From Nitzschia sp. DOCU1 (taxonomy: Eukaryota > Bacillariophyta > Bacillariophyceae > Bacillariales > Bacillariaceae): a DNA stretch of 64,000 nt. The position numbers and the translations under genes are program-made. Location of the stretch: the NCBI GenBank assembly GCA_951394045.1, contig OX595985.1, positions 2,294,001 through 2,358,000 of the forward strand. The letters run 5' to 3'. The number at the start of each line of letters is the position of its first letter. The stretch's first letter is position 1. Positions 50,232-60,371 of this stretch are shown in pieces. The notes beneath the pieces are model-generated. The model searched no databases and was not told where the DNA came from. It saw only the letters and a list, made by a program, of their open reading frames with translations.

Positions 50232-50407
50232 AGCAAAACTAGCTTTCAACATACGTTGCCCTTTTTGTACCTGAGATCCGTGACGACGGGGACCATAGTA
50301 CCGTTATCCTGTCTACTCTATGGTGAAGTTGTGTACGTCAGAATTTAGTACATTCAGTCAATGACTACACTTGGTGATGTACTGGTGCATTGGGCCTGGC
50401 CGCTGTA

Positions 50408-51820
50408 CTATTCAGCATTCTCAAGTTCTGCATCAGTGCCCAGTATCTGCTTCATTGTCGTAATTTTCTGTTTCAATGCAGTTCGTTCTTCAGCTAAAAC
50501 CTGCATCTCTTTGTCGACTGCATCAAGTCTCTCGACATTATAGGCTGAAGCAATGGTGTTGAGCCGTCCTTTTTGTATTGCATTGTGGACAAACTTGTTG
50601 ACAGCACCCTTGTGAAAGTGTTCCAAGGCGAACTTCCTACCTTCTTTGGCAATCTGCTCGCATTCTTTATCATGCTCTTTTGCCCAACGAATCTTTTCAA
50701 ACAAATCACTTAAATCGAATTCAACAGGCACATAATGTACCCACTCTTGGAGTTTGTCTTCGTACCACTCTCTTGACATTGCCTCTTGTTTCAGAACGCA
50801 GGAATTGCTCAACAAGGCAGGTTTCAATAGTCCAGCATAGGCAAATCCAGCGATAGTAACAATGTACTTGTACTTTAGGACATCTCTCCACTCTCGTTTG
50901 CGGAAGGAAGCATCTAGTAGATCTTCTTTTTTTGCTGCATCTGTAGCAGCTGCATTTGCGTACCGTACAAGTCGACTCCTAGGCGTTTCCCGACCAGCAG
51001 AATGATAGGGCACAGTGGCGTTGTATTCTCGAGATAGCCAAGCTGCAACATAGCCCCATCCATTAGGCTCACCATGCCAAACCGCTTTATCAATCTTCTC
51101 CGTCCAGTTGTAAGGGTCTTTATATTGCAAGTATGCTTCCAAGTAGTCAGGTATCTGGTTTCCATGCACTGGCAAAGGGAGGGAGCATTTGCAACAGGGA
51201 TTACTCCCAATTCCAATAAGTGGAAGCTGATTGAAGCAACATGCTTGTTGGGTTATACTTTCACAGCTCAAGGGGGTTCCTTCATGGACTGCTGGAAAAT
51301 CAATCATATCAACGTCGAAGAAAAAGGATTCGTGGTCGTCAATACGAAAGTCACCATATTCCTCAAGTGCAGCTTGGATACGTAGTTTCAAATATTCAAG
51401 TATTTTACCCTCATGAGGTCCTGTAGGGGATTTATTCGGTCTGTTGATGACTGAAATGGCACCGTTGCGTTGGACCTCAATAATAGCCACATAATCTCGC
51501 TTTTTGAGTCGTTGGAGACGATTTCGTGTCTCACTAAGAAGGGCCTCTTTTGCAGCGGTGTTATTGCTGACAATTGCTGGTGGTGAGGAGGACTCCTCGT
51601 CTGAGAGTGTAGAGGAGGGGCGGCAACCATACTTCGTCATGCTGGTGGTCTCCATCGTGGTGATGAAGGATGGCAGCATGATCATCTTTGAGTCGAAGAA
51701 TACAAGCCATCCGATTCCGAGGGAAGCAAGACAGACTTTCAGCCTGAGGATGGTGCCGCTGCCAGATTCCTCTTGTTGATTTTCTCGTCCTCTCCGAGCA
51801 TTCAGCCTTGTGAACCTCAT
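50408..51820 (-). CDS. Glycosyltransferase family 90 (CAP10-type) protein
   Basis: 470 aa. One N-terminal membrane anchor is near 25-45 (ILRLKVCLASLGIGWLVFF), giving a type II Golgi layout. The C-terminal half carries the CAP10/GT90 pattern: AVWHGEPNGWGY, RSRLVRYA, then KYKYIVTIAGFAYAG-LLKPALLSNSCVLKQ, with EWYEDKLQEWVHYVPVEFDLSDL and the helix EQIAKEGRKFALEHF. GT90 enzymes transfer xylose or glucose to proteins or polysaccharides; the acceptor is unknown. A coiled-coil tail follows. Cys pairs in the middle (SITQQACCFNQ, NPCCKCSLPL) suit a lumenal domain. Confidence 0.88.
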   Translation of the reverse strand: MRFTRLNARRGRENQQEESGSGTILRLKVCLASLGIGWLVFFDSKMIMLPSFITTMETTSMTKYGCRPSSTLSDEESSSPPAIVSNNTAAKEALLSETRNRLQRLKKRDYVAIIEVQRNGAISVINRPNKSPTGPHEGKILEYLKLRIQAALEEYGDFRIDDHESFFFDVDMIDFPAVHEGTPLSCESITQQACCFNQLPLIGIGSNPCCKCSLPLPVHGNQIPDYLEAYLQYKDPYNWTEKIDKAVWHGEPNGWGYVAAWLSREYNATVPYHSAGRETPRSRLVRYANAAATDAAKKEDLLDASFRKREWRDVLKYKYIVTIAGFAYAGLLKPALLSNSCVLKQEAMSREWYEDKLQEWVHYVPVEFDLSDLFEKIRWAKEHDKECEQIAKEGRKFALEHFHKGAVNKFVHNAIQKGRLNTIASAYNVERLDAVDKEMQVLAEERTALKQKITTMKQILGTDAELENAE

Positions 51821-52349
51821 CCTGCTAGTAGTAGGGGTGGTCCTCTGGTGACAACCAAGAAGTGCCGAGTCCTCTCCTCGCTGGTGCTATGTTATCTTTG
51901 CGATGGAATGAAAAAATTATGTCCTCTTTTTGTTTGTGTTGTTGGAAGAAGACGATTCCTTTCTTGCTTTGTTGGGTTGCAAGGGGGGGGGGGGGGTCAG
52001 ATGACCGACGCAAAAGAACACAGAGGTGATATTAGCAAGATTTAACTTTCGGCGAGGTGTGGCGTGACTCGACTCGGGAGTGGGTGGGCAGGATCGGGCA
52101 TGACTGATGACTCGACTCGGCCGACCAACGCTCGCACCTCAACAGCTAGCGGGGGGAGGACAGAAGGAGCGGTCTGTGGTCCATCCATATTTTGGACGAA
52201 AATCTAATCGGACAGATCGATGATCCAAAAAAACGAGAAAAAGACGATACCCGGCAGAACTGCTCTGATGATAGCCTACAGTAGCTAGCGACAAGCGAGG
52301 ATAATGACATTAAAACACAGTCAGTCTGTCCAAACAGGGTTGCTCCTAG
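51821..52349. promoter_or_regulatory. Divergent intergenic region with a G14 tract
   Basis: 529 bases between divergent genes. A run of 14 G (51983-51996) is the longest homopolymer noticed; it lies on the + strand about 160 bases upstream of the GT90 start. No ORF supported. Confidence 0.5.
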
Positions 52350-53945
52350 ATGATACTTCGGATACAACAACAACTACATCCCTTTCGATACAAGTCACAA
52401 TGCCTGAAACGTAGCAATGGACGACGGATCAAGACAATCCTCGTGATGATGAGTTTCATGTGGATGTCAGCAGTAGCTTCCATTGCGGGTGCGACCCGAC
52501 AACGAGCGATTTTGATGAAGAACACCTGCTTGGCCATGTCGACGACGAAATCGACCAGCCGTCCTCGGATTGCTGTCATTGGAGGTGGGGCTTCTGGAAT
52601 CTTTGCTTCCATTGCGGCGTCGGAAAGTGATAATGGTCCGCAAGTGACTGTGCTGGAAGCCACCTCCCAAACTCTCCAAAAAGTCAGGATATCGGGTGGT
52701 GGTAGGTGCAATGTCTTGCATGATACATCCAAGTCCATTCCTACTTTATTGGCAGGTTACCCCCGTGGTCAAAAGGAGTTGAATGGTTTGTTTCATAAGC
52801 ATTTCACACCGACAATGGCAAGGGAATGGTTCGAACGACGTGGTGTCCAGCTTAAAACCGAAGCCGATGGTCGAATGTTCCCCATCACGGATTCATCCCA
52901 AACGATTATGGATACACTCATGAATGCGGCAGAAAAGCAAGGTGTGGAGATATGCCGACAGTCCAAAGTAATCTCTATTCGACATGATCATCATCAATAC
53001 GACAGCAAGTATGTTGTGGAATTGAACGATCAAACCCAGCAAGAGTTTGATGCTATTATTTTGGCCACGGGATCGTCACCGTCGGGATATGCCTTGGCCA
53101 AGTCGTTGGAACAACCGTTGGATCCGACAGTCCCTTCTCTCTTTACGTTGAATACCAAGTCGGAAATCCAAGAAGGCGGACTATTCTATGGTCTGGCAGG
53201 TGTTTCGGTACCCACGGCCAGGGTAACTTTGCCGCTTGTTTCTCCTAGCCCGAGCAGCAGCATTGACAACAATGTCGCATCGACGACGACAACAACAATA
53301 ATAACAAAACCAAAAAAGAAATCAAAACAATATCTATCTCAGGAAGGCCCACTCTTGATTACGCATCATGGTTTATCTGGTCCGGCCGTTTTGCGTCTTT
53401 CGGCTTTTGCCGCCCACGAATTCAAAGCTCAGAACTATCGGGGACCGATTCGGATCCATTGGGATACCACTTCTATCCCGGACAATGTTGATTTGGTATT
53501 GGAGGAATTATGGAAAGTTACTTTGTCCAATCCCAAACGAACCGTGGCAAGCGCTTGTCCGCTAGTCAACAACTCTATACCACGCCGCCTCTGGTCAGCA
53601 TTGGTCGCTCATAGTGGATTTGAACCAGACGCAGTATGGGGCAGTGCTCCCAAAAAGTTGGTACGGAAACTAGCTACCAATCTGGTTGCATGTGAAATCG
53701 AGGTGACGGGTAAGGGGACCTTCAAGGATGAGTTTGTCACGGCAGGGGGCGTATCGTTAAAAGCTGTTGATATGAAGCGCATGGAATCGAAACTCCATCC
53801 AGGATTGTTTTTCTGTGGCGAATTACTCAACGTGGATGGTGTGACGGGAGGGTTCAACTTTATGAATTGTTGGAGTACTGGGTATGTGGCGGGCCACTCG
53901 GCCGCCGACTTCTGTCTTGAGCAGCACAACCAGAAGCAGTCATAG
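52350..53945 (+). CDS. HI0933-type flavoprotein (NAD(P)/FAD-dependent oxidoreductase)
   Basis: 531 aa. The leader at about residues 28-62 (RIKTILVMMSFMWMSAVASIAGA...) may target an organelle. The FAD dinucleotide-binding motif is RIAVIGGGASGIFASIAA, followed by the HI0933/YhiN signature VRISGGGRCNV. Further blocks are GLSGPAVLRLSAFAAH and the C-terminal family block GLFFCGELLNVDGVTGGFNFM. An insert rich in Thr/Lys (IDNNVASTTTTTIITKPKKKSKQ) extends the usual about 400-aa fold. The substrate of this family is not well established. Single exon; the first ATG is chosen. Confidence 0.9.
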   Translation: MILRIQQQLHPFRYKSQCLKRSNGRRIKTILVMMSFMWMSAVASIAGATRQRAILMKNTCLAMSTTKSTSRPRIAVIGGGASGIFASIAASESDNGPQVTVLEATSQTLQKVRISGGGRCNVLHDTSKSIPTLLAGYPRGQKELNGLFHKHFTPTMAREWFERRGVQLKTEADGRMFPITDSSQTIMDTLMNAAEKQGVEICRQSKVISIRHDHHQYDSKYVVELNDQTQQEFDAIILATGSSPSGYALAKSLEQPLDPTVPSLFTLNTKSEIQEGGLFYGLAGVSVPTARVTLPLVSPSPSSSIDNNVASTTTTTIITKPKKKSKQYLSQEGPLLITHHGLSGPAVLRLSAFAAHEFKAQNYRGPIRIHWDTTSIPDNVDLVLEELWKVTLSNPKRTVASACPLVNNSIPRRLWSALVAHSGFEPDAVWGSAPKKLVRKLATNLVACEIEVTGKGTFKDEFVTAGGVSLKAVDMKRMESKLHPGLFFCGELLNVDGVTGGFNFMNCWSTGYVAGHSAADFCLEQHNQKQS

Positions 53946-54255
53946 AGCAACAAACCACAACGGGATCCGTCATCTTGCTCCAACAGTCGCATGTACGATT
54001 CGGACCCTTTCTCATATTGCCGTATCGGACTGCTGCCATTCGGCAGCTTTCGGCATGTAGCTCTAGACGTAGTAGCACGCGTCAACAAGCTAAAAGTTGA
54101 CTCAATTACCTATAGTCCTCGGATAAAAAGTACCAGACAATCATGCCAATCTCTCTTTGGTTGCTGCAAAACTTTGACGACAAGCATTCTATAAGTCTAG
54201 TTTTAGAAACGAGACACGTTCCGTGGTAGTAGTAGTTGGAATCAATTTTGCCTGA
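53946..54255. other. Convergent intergenic region
   Basis: 310 bases between the ends of two genes facing each other. No ORF or RNA gene seen. Confidence 0.45.
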
Positions 54256-56700
54256 TCAATATCGCCACCTTTTCTTCTTTTCCTTGAACGAATTGTGTTT
54301 GCCGTCTCTTGTTGCCTTTCGTTTGTGGTGGCGATGTTCAACGCCAGACACGGTTGCAACGTTCAATTCAAAGAGAGACCGCATCCGCCGAGTGGCCGAT
54401 GAAAACGAAATTCCCTTGGTTACATGGCCGCATTCTCCCACTACCCAGCCGTAAATGACTTTGGTCTTGCCCTCTTTCCAGGCGTAGCCACTATTGGCAG
54501 AAACCAAATGGCGGGATTCATCTGCTTGAAAGCTTGCTGCTGATTTGTATTCAATTACCGACGTGAATCGACACCATCCAATGACTTTGCAAGTACCAGA
54601 GTCGGCCAAATTTATAGTGTCGCCCATTGCACTGCCGCCAGCAGTTCCTGACGGAGACTCCAAAATCCAAATACGTTTCCCAATGAGTGCTGGAGGTAGG
54701 TCATAGGCGCGAGTTTCAATTTGTTTGCGACCATTGATTACAGCGGCTGCCCATGGATCTTGAAGCTCCAATCCAAAGGAACAGTCCTCTTGTTTCCATC
54801 CTTTCCAATCCAAGGGTTTTGAGTGCATAGCAGTATCGTCATTACTATCAGGCCTTGATGATTGCTGTGCCGAGGCTTTTGCTCTCTTGACTGGTAAGGG
54901 AGCTGGCGCTGGCAAATCTTCGGTTTGACCCGATACAAAGGCTCGTCCAAACGAGCGTAACATAGTCGCCATGTCCTTGAGTTTGCTGGGAGAACCGGGT
55001 AGTGGCGATGTGACACCGTCAGCAGATTCATGGTCGTCTGCAAAACCAAAGGGTAGTGGCATGGGTCGAAGTTCAGCACTCAGTTCTGTAAAGACATGGT
55101 CCTGTTCTCGTTTGCTCCACAACTCGCGCATTTCGGCTCGTTCTTGCAATAAATCTGCAAACGATCCAAATAACTCTGTGGCTTCGGTGGAAGAATCGAC
55201 CAAGGATGCTGAACGTTCAAAGAGTCCTTGCACAGCCACCAAGGCCTTTTTTTGCTTTTCTCGGAGTTTGCGCTCGGCCTTGGGCGGTGGAGGCGTAGTA
55301 CTACTCGCAGCTAGACACTTGCCCTGTGCCGCATGCTGTAACAAGTCATAGGTTTGTAGTGTTCGGTGTTCCAATTGACTCCAATACTGCAAGAGTTGTT
55401 CCATGGGTTCCTTCCAATAAATGTCCCAAAGTAATTCATGGTGCTGTGAGCCTTGAATATAAAATTGTCGAATCCATTCTGATTCTAGTTCCGTCAATAA
55501 CAATTGTTCCGATCGCCATAGTTTGGAGCCTTTTTTATGAAAGTGCGAGACAGCCGAGCGACAACGTTGTAACATGTAGTCGACATTGTGCGAATCCCGC
55601 AACAAGCGATAGGTACAAGAATAACGAATACACGACTTGGCGTCGACATTGGAGCGCAAGACAGCATGTTGATGATGATGATTGAAATCATCCAACATGT
55701 AATAGGCGGATCCCGATGGCAACGACACTGCAATGGGTGGTATCGATTTGTCAATGGTCGATTCAATATGGGTCTTGCGTTTGAGCATGGGTCCTTCACA
55801 ATGCGGTGTCACTCTCATGGCCACATACCATTGATCCGTATCCGGCGAGGCCGTCTTCTTCGTGTTCTTCTTCTTGTTTTGGCTCGATGGTTCTACTGGC
55901 AATAACGTTTGATAGACGGCAATGGTGGAATAATGTTCCAAACTGGAATCGGCATGCCAACTCACGGACGTTCCCAAATGTGGCAATAGTTGACTAGATT
56001 CTGGCTTCAATCCTTCCTGTGCAGGGTCCATGCGATTAATCAAGCAAATATCAAAATCGGATCGTCCTAGGGTGGGTGGAATACCTTGATGTCGTCGTTT
56101 CTCATCCAATTCTTTCAAATGCGTCTTGGTGCGTTCCGAAAGCAACTCTTTGAGCTTGTAAATCGCACTAGTGGTTTGTAGAGTCTTTGCAGTTTTTTTG
56201 GAAGAACCCCCAGCCTTGGAATCTGCAAGTGACCACGGATGGGCAAACATGCGCAAACCTAAATACTTGTAAGTCGTCCCTGGATCACCCACCAAACATC
56301 GAGTCACATACGTCTTGGCGCATTTGGTGCCCAATCCAAAGGGTTGTGTGACATCTCGTCGAAAATACTGTTGCGTTTGCATCTCTTCTAAACATTGCTG
56401 CACGTCGGATTCTGCCATGGACAACTTGTCATCGACGACAAAACCTTGATACGAAGTCGTCAGGGCGGCTCGAAAGGATTTTTGGTAGGGAGACTGATCC
56501 AACAAAAAGTCATGATTCGGGGGCCGTGGTAAATGTGATGGAAAGGGCAGGGGCAACTGGGGTGTCGACGTCGTTGTTGTCGAAGGGGCTAGGGCCGATG
56601 CCTGATGATGACCCGAAGCAGTAGGCGCTGTCGTCGACACGTCGACTTTCTTGACAGCCTGCTTCGCCTTGTTCTTGTGCTTTTTGGAGTTTTTGCCCAT
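54256..56700 (-). CDS. FTO-type 2-oxoglutarate dioxygenase fused to a C-terminal ASCH domain
   Basis: 814 aa, single exon from the ATG at 56700. Residues about 70-395 follow the FTO (N6-methyladenosine demethylase) layout: KYLGLRMFAHPW, then INRMDP with N222, the iron-binding WHAD (H249, D251), SAYYMLDDFN (Y333), the third iron ligand H345 in HHHQHAV, and the 2-oxoglutarate arginines R359 and R365 in IRYSCTYR with FTO spacing. Then come a helical region (about 400-530) and a linker, and residues about 640-760 are an ASCH domain with the signature G-x-K-x-x-E-x-R (G657, K659, E662, R664). Basic tails at both ends suggest a nuclear protein. FTO is known from vertebrates and marine algae; the ASCH fusion is not one I know. 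Predicted role: RNA demethylation. Confidence 0.9.
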   Translation of the reverse strand: MGKNSKKHKNKAKQAVKKVDVSTTAPTASGHHQASALAPSTTTTSTPQLPLPFPSHLPRPPNHDFLLDQSPYQKSFRAALTTSYQGFVVDDKLSMAESDVQQCLEEMQTQQYFRRDVTQPFGLGTKCAKTYVTRCLVGDPGTTYKYLGLRMFAHPWSLADSKAGGSSKKTAKTLQTTSAIYKLKELLSERTKTHLKELDEKRRHQGIPPTLGRSDFDICLINRMDPAQEGLKPESSQLLPHLGTSVSWHADSSLEHYSTIAVYQTLLPVEPSSQNKKKNTKKTASPDTDQWYVAMRVTPHCEGPMLKRKTHIESTIDKSIPPIAVSLPSGSAYYMLDDFNHHHQHAVLRSNVDAKSCIRYSCTYRLLRDSHNVDYMLQRCRSAVSHFHKKGSKLWRSEQLLLTELESEWIRQFYIQGSQHHELLWDIYWKEPMEQLLQYWSQLEHRTLQTYDLLQHAAQGKCLAASSTTPPPPKAERKLREKQKKALVAVQGLFERSASLVDSSTEATELFGSFADLLQERAEMRELWSKREQDHVFTELSAELRPMPLPFGFADDHESADGVTSPLPGSPSKLKDMATMLRSFGRAFVSGQTEDLPAPAPLPVKRAKASAQQSSRPDSNDDTAMHSKPLDWKGWKQEDCSFGLELQDPWAAAVINGRKQIETRAYDLPPALIGKRIWILESPSGTAGGSAMGDTINLADSGTCKVIGWCRFTSVIEYKSAASFQADESRHLVSANSGYAWKEGKTKVIYGWVVGECGHVTKGISFSSATRRMRSLFELNVATVSGVEHRHHKRKATRDGKHNSFKEKKKRWRY

Positions 56701-57282
56701 GATCAATAGGAAAAGCTTATTGCTTGGAGCGAAGGAAACTCTGATAACACTTCATTTCTGAAGCTGTAGCTAATAGAATGATGTGATGGTGCGCCATCAT
56801 GGGGTCGAAAGCGAATGGATGCGGTGGGATGCTGTTGGGGTCGGATAGGTCGCAATCACACTTTTTTGGCGCGAACTCGCGCGGTTCCAGTCGAAAAAGT
56901 CAATCCCCTTGTGTTCTTCGTATCCTCGCGAAACAACGGGAAGTTTTTAGAGTATCTACCTTGAGCCTAGCTACTATTAAAGCAGCGCTAGCTAGCAGGA
57001 CTGGCTCATATCTTATCGTCGCCTCTGCTCTCATACAACACAGTATTACAGTGTATAGAAATAGAAATGTATTAAATGAGTATAAGAGAGAGGAGCAAAG
57101 CGAGAGAGATATGACAAATGCAATCATGTACTACATTTCCTGCGCGGCGCTTGTTGTTTCCGTACTAGTGGGACGCCTTGTGCTTTCGTCCTGCTGGTGG
57201 CATCATCTTTGGATGTACAACCATACCATGGGTTCTCACTTGTCTCCTTTACTAGGTTTGTCTTTTTCTCGAAGCGGCGCTA
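56701..57282. other. Intergenic region between the FTO-ASCH start and the EF-hand-like protein
   Basis: 582 bases, with the FTO-ASCH promoter. A 174-aa plus-strand frame (56799-57323) lacks domains and overlaps the neighbouring 3' end, so it is not called. Confidence 0.45.
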
Positions 57283-60200
57283 CTACTCATCGACATCCCC
57301 AAGTTGGTGACGAAGTTTCTTGACCATCTGCTTCAATCGCAAGTTCTCAATTTCTAATGCGCTCATGTCCACCGAGGACGACATCGACACGGAGTTCTTG
57401 AGCGTTGGCAACAATCTTGGTGAGTCCGTCGTTGTCATAACCCTCTCCTCGTGGTTGGCCAAGGATGCGTCAATCGGTTCTTGAAGAACTTCATCGTTGT
57501 TGGGGGCAGTGTCTTTTTCCGAAATACGATATTGATGCATCCACGGTAACAACGCATAGACGAAAATCAACCGCCAGGCACTACCAGCCCGGTTGGCAAA
57601 GGACTTGGCATATCGGAGCTTCATCAAGTACATGGTTCCAAGGATCTCAATGTACGGATGTCGGTGAGCTTCATGGGCGACCACATCTCTCAAATGAATG
57701 GTGGGAAAAGGATCAAATTCAAGTGGTCCAAGTTGGCCGATCCCATCGGCCAAGATCCTCCTATCAATTTTTCCAATGCTTGCAACCGCGATGAGAAGTA
57801 ACTTGAACATCCGAACAAGAATGAACGCTGAAGTGAAAACAAAGCTGCGTCGGTGTTTGACAGGAATCGAACAAAGTCTTTGGTGAGAACAAGGAAAACA
57901 TGTGCAGCAGATGAGGAAAGAAACAAGCTGCGTTGAAACCTACCTTGCCCACTCGACTGCGAGCATGGAAATATTCGACGCTGCAGGCTTTGTCCGATAC
58001 AGACCTTTGTAGAAGCGTTGTCGGCAGCAAAAGTGAATGACTAGAAAACGTATCACGACGACACAAATAGCACTGATCACAATAGCAACCAGTTTGATCA
58101 TAAAGTATCTCGCGCCCTGCCAGAGGAAAAGAAATACAACGAAGCCTACGACCAGCCCAAATAAGATGGAGGACACCAAGCAGCCCCAGAATAGAGAGCC
58201 AGTCAACATCGTGACGGTGTCGGGAGCAACGCGGTACTTTTCGAAGCCAGGAGACTGGAGGGATGGAATTACACCACTTCGAAGTTCCAGAATCGTAATG
58301 GTGACACCAGGAAGGTACAACATGGCAAGTCGAAGAGCCATAATGACCGCAATGGCCACTGCGATAGATAGTGGTAAAATCACCATGTATTCCTCATCGG
58401 GATACAAAGAGTCGATTTGGGAGTCAAGCGCGTTCTGAAGTAAAGATTGGATCGTCGCGTCAATGGTGCTAGTGATGTTGTAGTAGCCAGAGCTATTTGA
58501 TGCAGAAGAAACAAGCGCGTCAAAAAACGCTGCGCAGGTGTAGATATCCATCCAACCTGATTCGACACCATTAATACAGGTATCATTGTAGACTGCGATC
58601 ATTAGCTCAGTTGTGGCTTGCTCTGTTTGGTAGTCGGCAGTTAGACTGGTGTCAATCATATAGTCAACTACCGCATTCATCTGAGCCTTCGCTTCTTCTT
58701 GGCCGAAATTATCCTTGACTTGTTTGACAACGCTGATACCCAACAACAAAATAAAGAGAGAGATCAAGACCTGAGCACAATTGCTGGCCACCAGCCTTGT
58801 GGAATACCAGATGCCTTCTTTTTCGAAAATGGATTCATCATGAAGTCCACGCAAGAGCCAAAAGAATCCACCAGTTTCCTTTGTTGAGACACCTTTCACC
58901 ATAAAAGTTGATAGTCCGAGACCAAAGTAGGTTCTGAAGACGGAAGAATCTCCTTGACTTTGCATCAGCATCGTGGCGTTGTTCATGAGCTGAGCACTCT
59001 TATGGGCGCCGGCCGTTTTCACATGAAGTTCAATCTTTGGTGCTCCTCCGAGAAGTCGAAGGACCCACCACTTGGAATTCTCGAAATCCACTTTATCACG
59101 AAATATGATACTTACAAAATGGCATAGATGTAAAAAGGCGGTCAACATGGTGAATGCCTGCGCGAGGACACTGACGTAACGATCGTAAGCAGTGGTCTGT
59201 TCCCCTTTGATCTCGGCTAAGAGGAAATAATAGCAGATTAACCATAGCGAGGCAGATAGAGGCAGATACCATCGAGTATGACCAGTGTAGTTCCCTAGAG
59301 AGCCAACACCCATGGCGAAGATCCCATTTATGGCGAAGAGTCCAAAGTAAACGACCCAGGTGATTATAGCATAGGCGACGTCACAGGTCATTCCCGCGCT
59401 ATTGTCAACCCATCCTTCTTCGGGATAATATGCATTCACACAATCTTCGTTGCTCGTCGAATTTGTTTTTACACGGATTGCTGATGTAAATATACCAAAC
59501 AGGGTGCTGCCCCAAAGAAACAACGTCAAGACTGAAGTTTGTGAAAGAGATTCCAAGATGAAATTAATACCATGGATACACGGCAGTCTCCTTCCTGATT
59601 GCACGTACCCTTGGACCGGTAAGTCCCAGCTTGAATGTCAATGGCTGGAGCAGTGTAGATATGTTTCAATGTTTCAATCTGTCGGCCAGCACCACTCTGT
59701 GGATGTTCTGGTACACTGCGGTCAGTGGAAGTTCTGTGCTGCTCAAAGACATCCTGAATCGATGTGGACAGGCGAATTTCGTTTTCAATATCATAAAGCT
59801 GAACGTCGCCTGTCAAAGCTTCAGCAAACGTGCCGACATTAAAATCCCCCGAGGAAGTATTGGACGAGCCATTGGCTGCGTGTATCATTTCCTGGATAAG
59901 ATTGTCATCGTTTGCCATGTCATTTTCTCCGTAGACTCGAAGCATTCGTTTTACAAACTCGGGTGATAGTTTTTGCTGAGCATTCACCTCGCCTGCGACA
60001 TCATGGAGAATAATCTGCACCCCCGTTTCCAACAAATGTTTCGGTGGCGGTACACACTTGGGAGGAAGCTCTTGGCCCTTTTCCAAAGCAGCCGCCTTTA
60101 GTAACAGGGGAATGAGAATAATGGCGGTCAATTCCACCAGATCAATCACTTCATCTTCGTCGTCCGACCCACCCAAACCTTGCAAAATAGTTTGGCGCAC

Positions 60201-60371
60201 TTCTTCCAAGGACACTTCGATTCCAAATCGAGATCGCAGATATGCTTTGATATCTTCATCTCGAATGCTTCCGTTGGATCGCACGTGAGCACCTGTCTGG
60301 TGCAAGGCCGAGATATACTCCAATTCCTTGGCATCTGCTTGCACACCGATCGGTCGATCAAAGACTACCAT
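57283..60371 (-). CDS. Polytopic membrane protein with EF-hand-like N-terminus
   Basis: Three exons: 60371-59609, 59531-57944 and 57844-57283; introns 77 and 99 nt; 970 aa. The N-terminal about 100 residues (GSIRDEDIKAYLRSRFGI and GLGGSDDEDEVIDLVELTAIILIP) look like a paired EF-hand with divergent loops. The middle has about nine hydrophobic spans (for example FLWGSTLFGIFTSAI, IITWVVYFGLFAING, FLILLLGISVV-type, YMVILPLSIAVAIAV, FGLVVGFVVFLFLW). Exon 3 continues FVFTSAFILVRMFKLLLIA and ends in a coiled coil (ALEIENLRLKQMVKKL). No family is assigned. The layout suggests a Ca-sensing membrane protein, such as a channel or transporter, by inference only. Confidence 0.75.
57845..57943 (-). other. 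Intron 2 of the EF-hand-like membrane protein
   Basis: 99 nt, GCAAG|GTAGGT donor, acceptor GACGCAG|C chosen because it keeps the hydrophobic helix open; the closer CTTCAG acceptor gives a stop. Phase 2. Confidence 0.72.
59532..59608 (-). other. Intron 1 of the EF-hand-like membrane protein
   Basis: 77 nt, AAGG|GTACGT donor, ACTTCAG acceptor, phase 1. Joins TYRSK to VLTLFLWGSTLFG. Confidence 0.78.

Noticed and set aside
56799..57323. 174-aa plus frame between FTO-ASCH and the EF-hand-like gene
   Set aside because: No domain, overlaps the 3' end of the minus-strand gene, composition not clearly coding.
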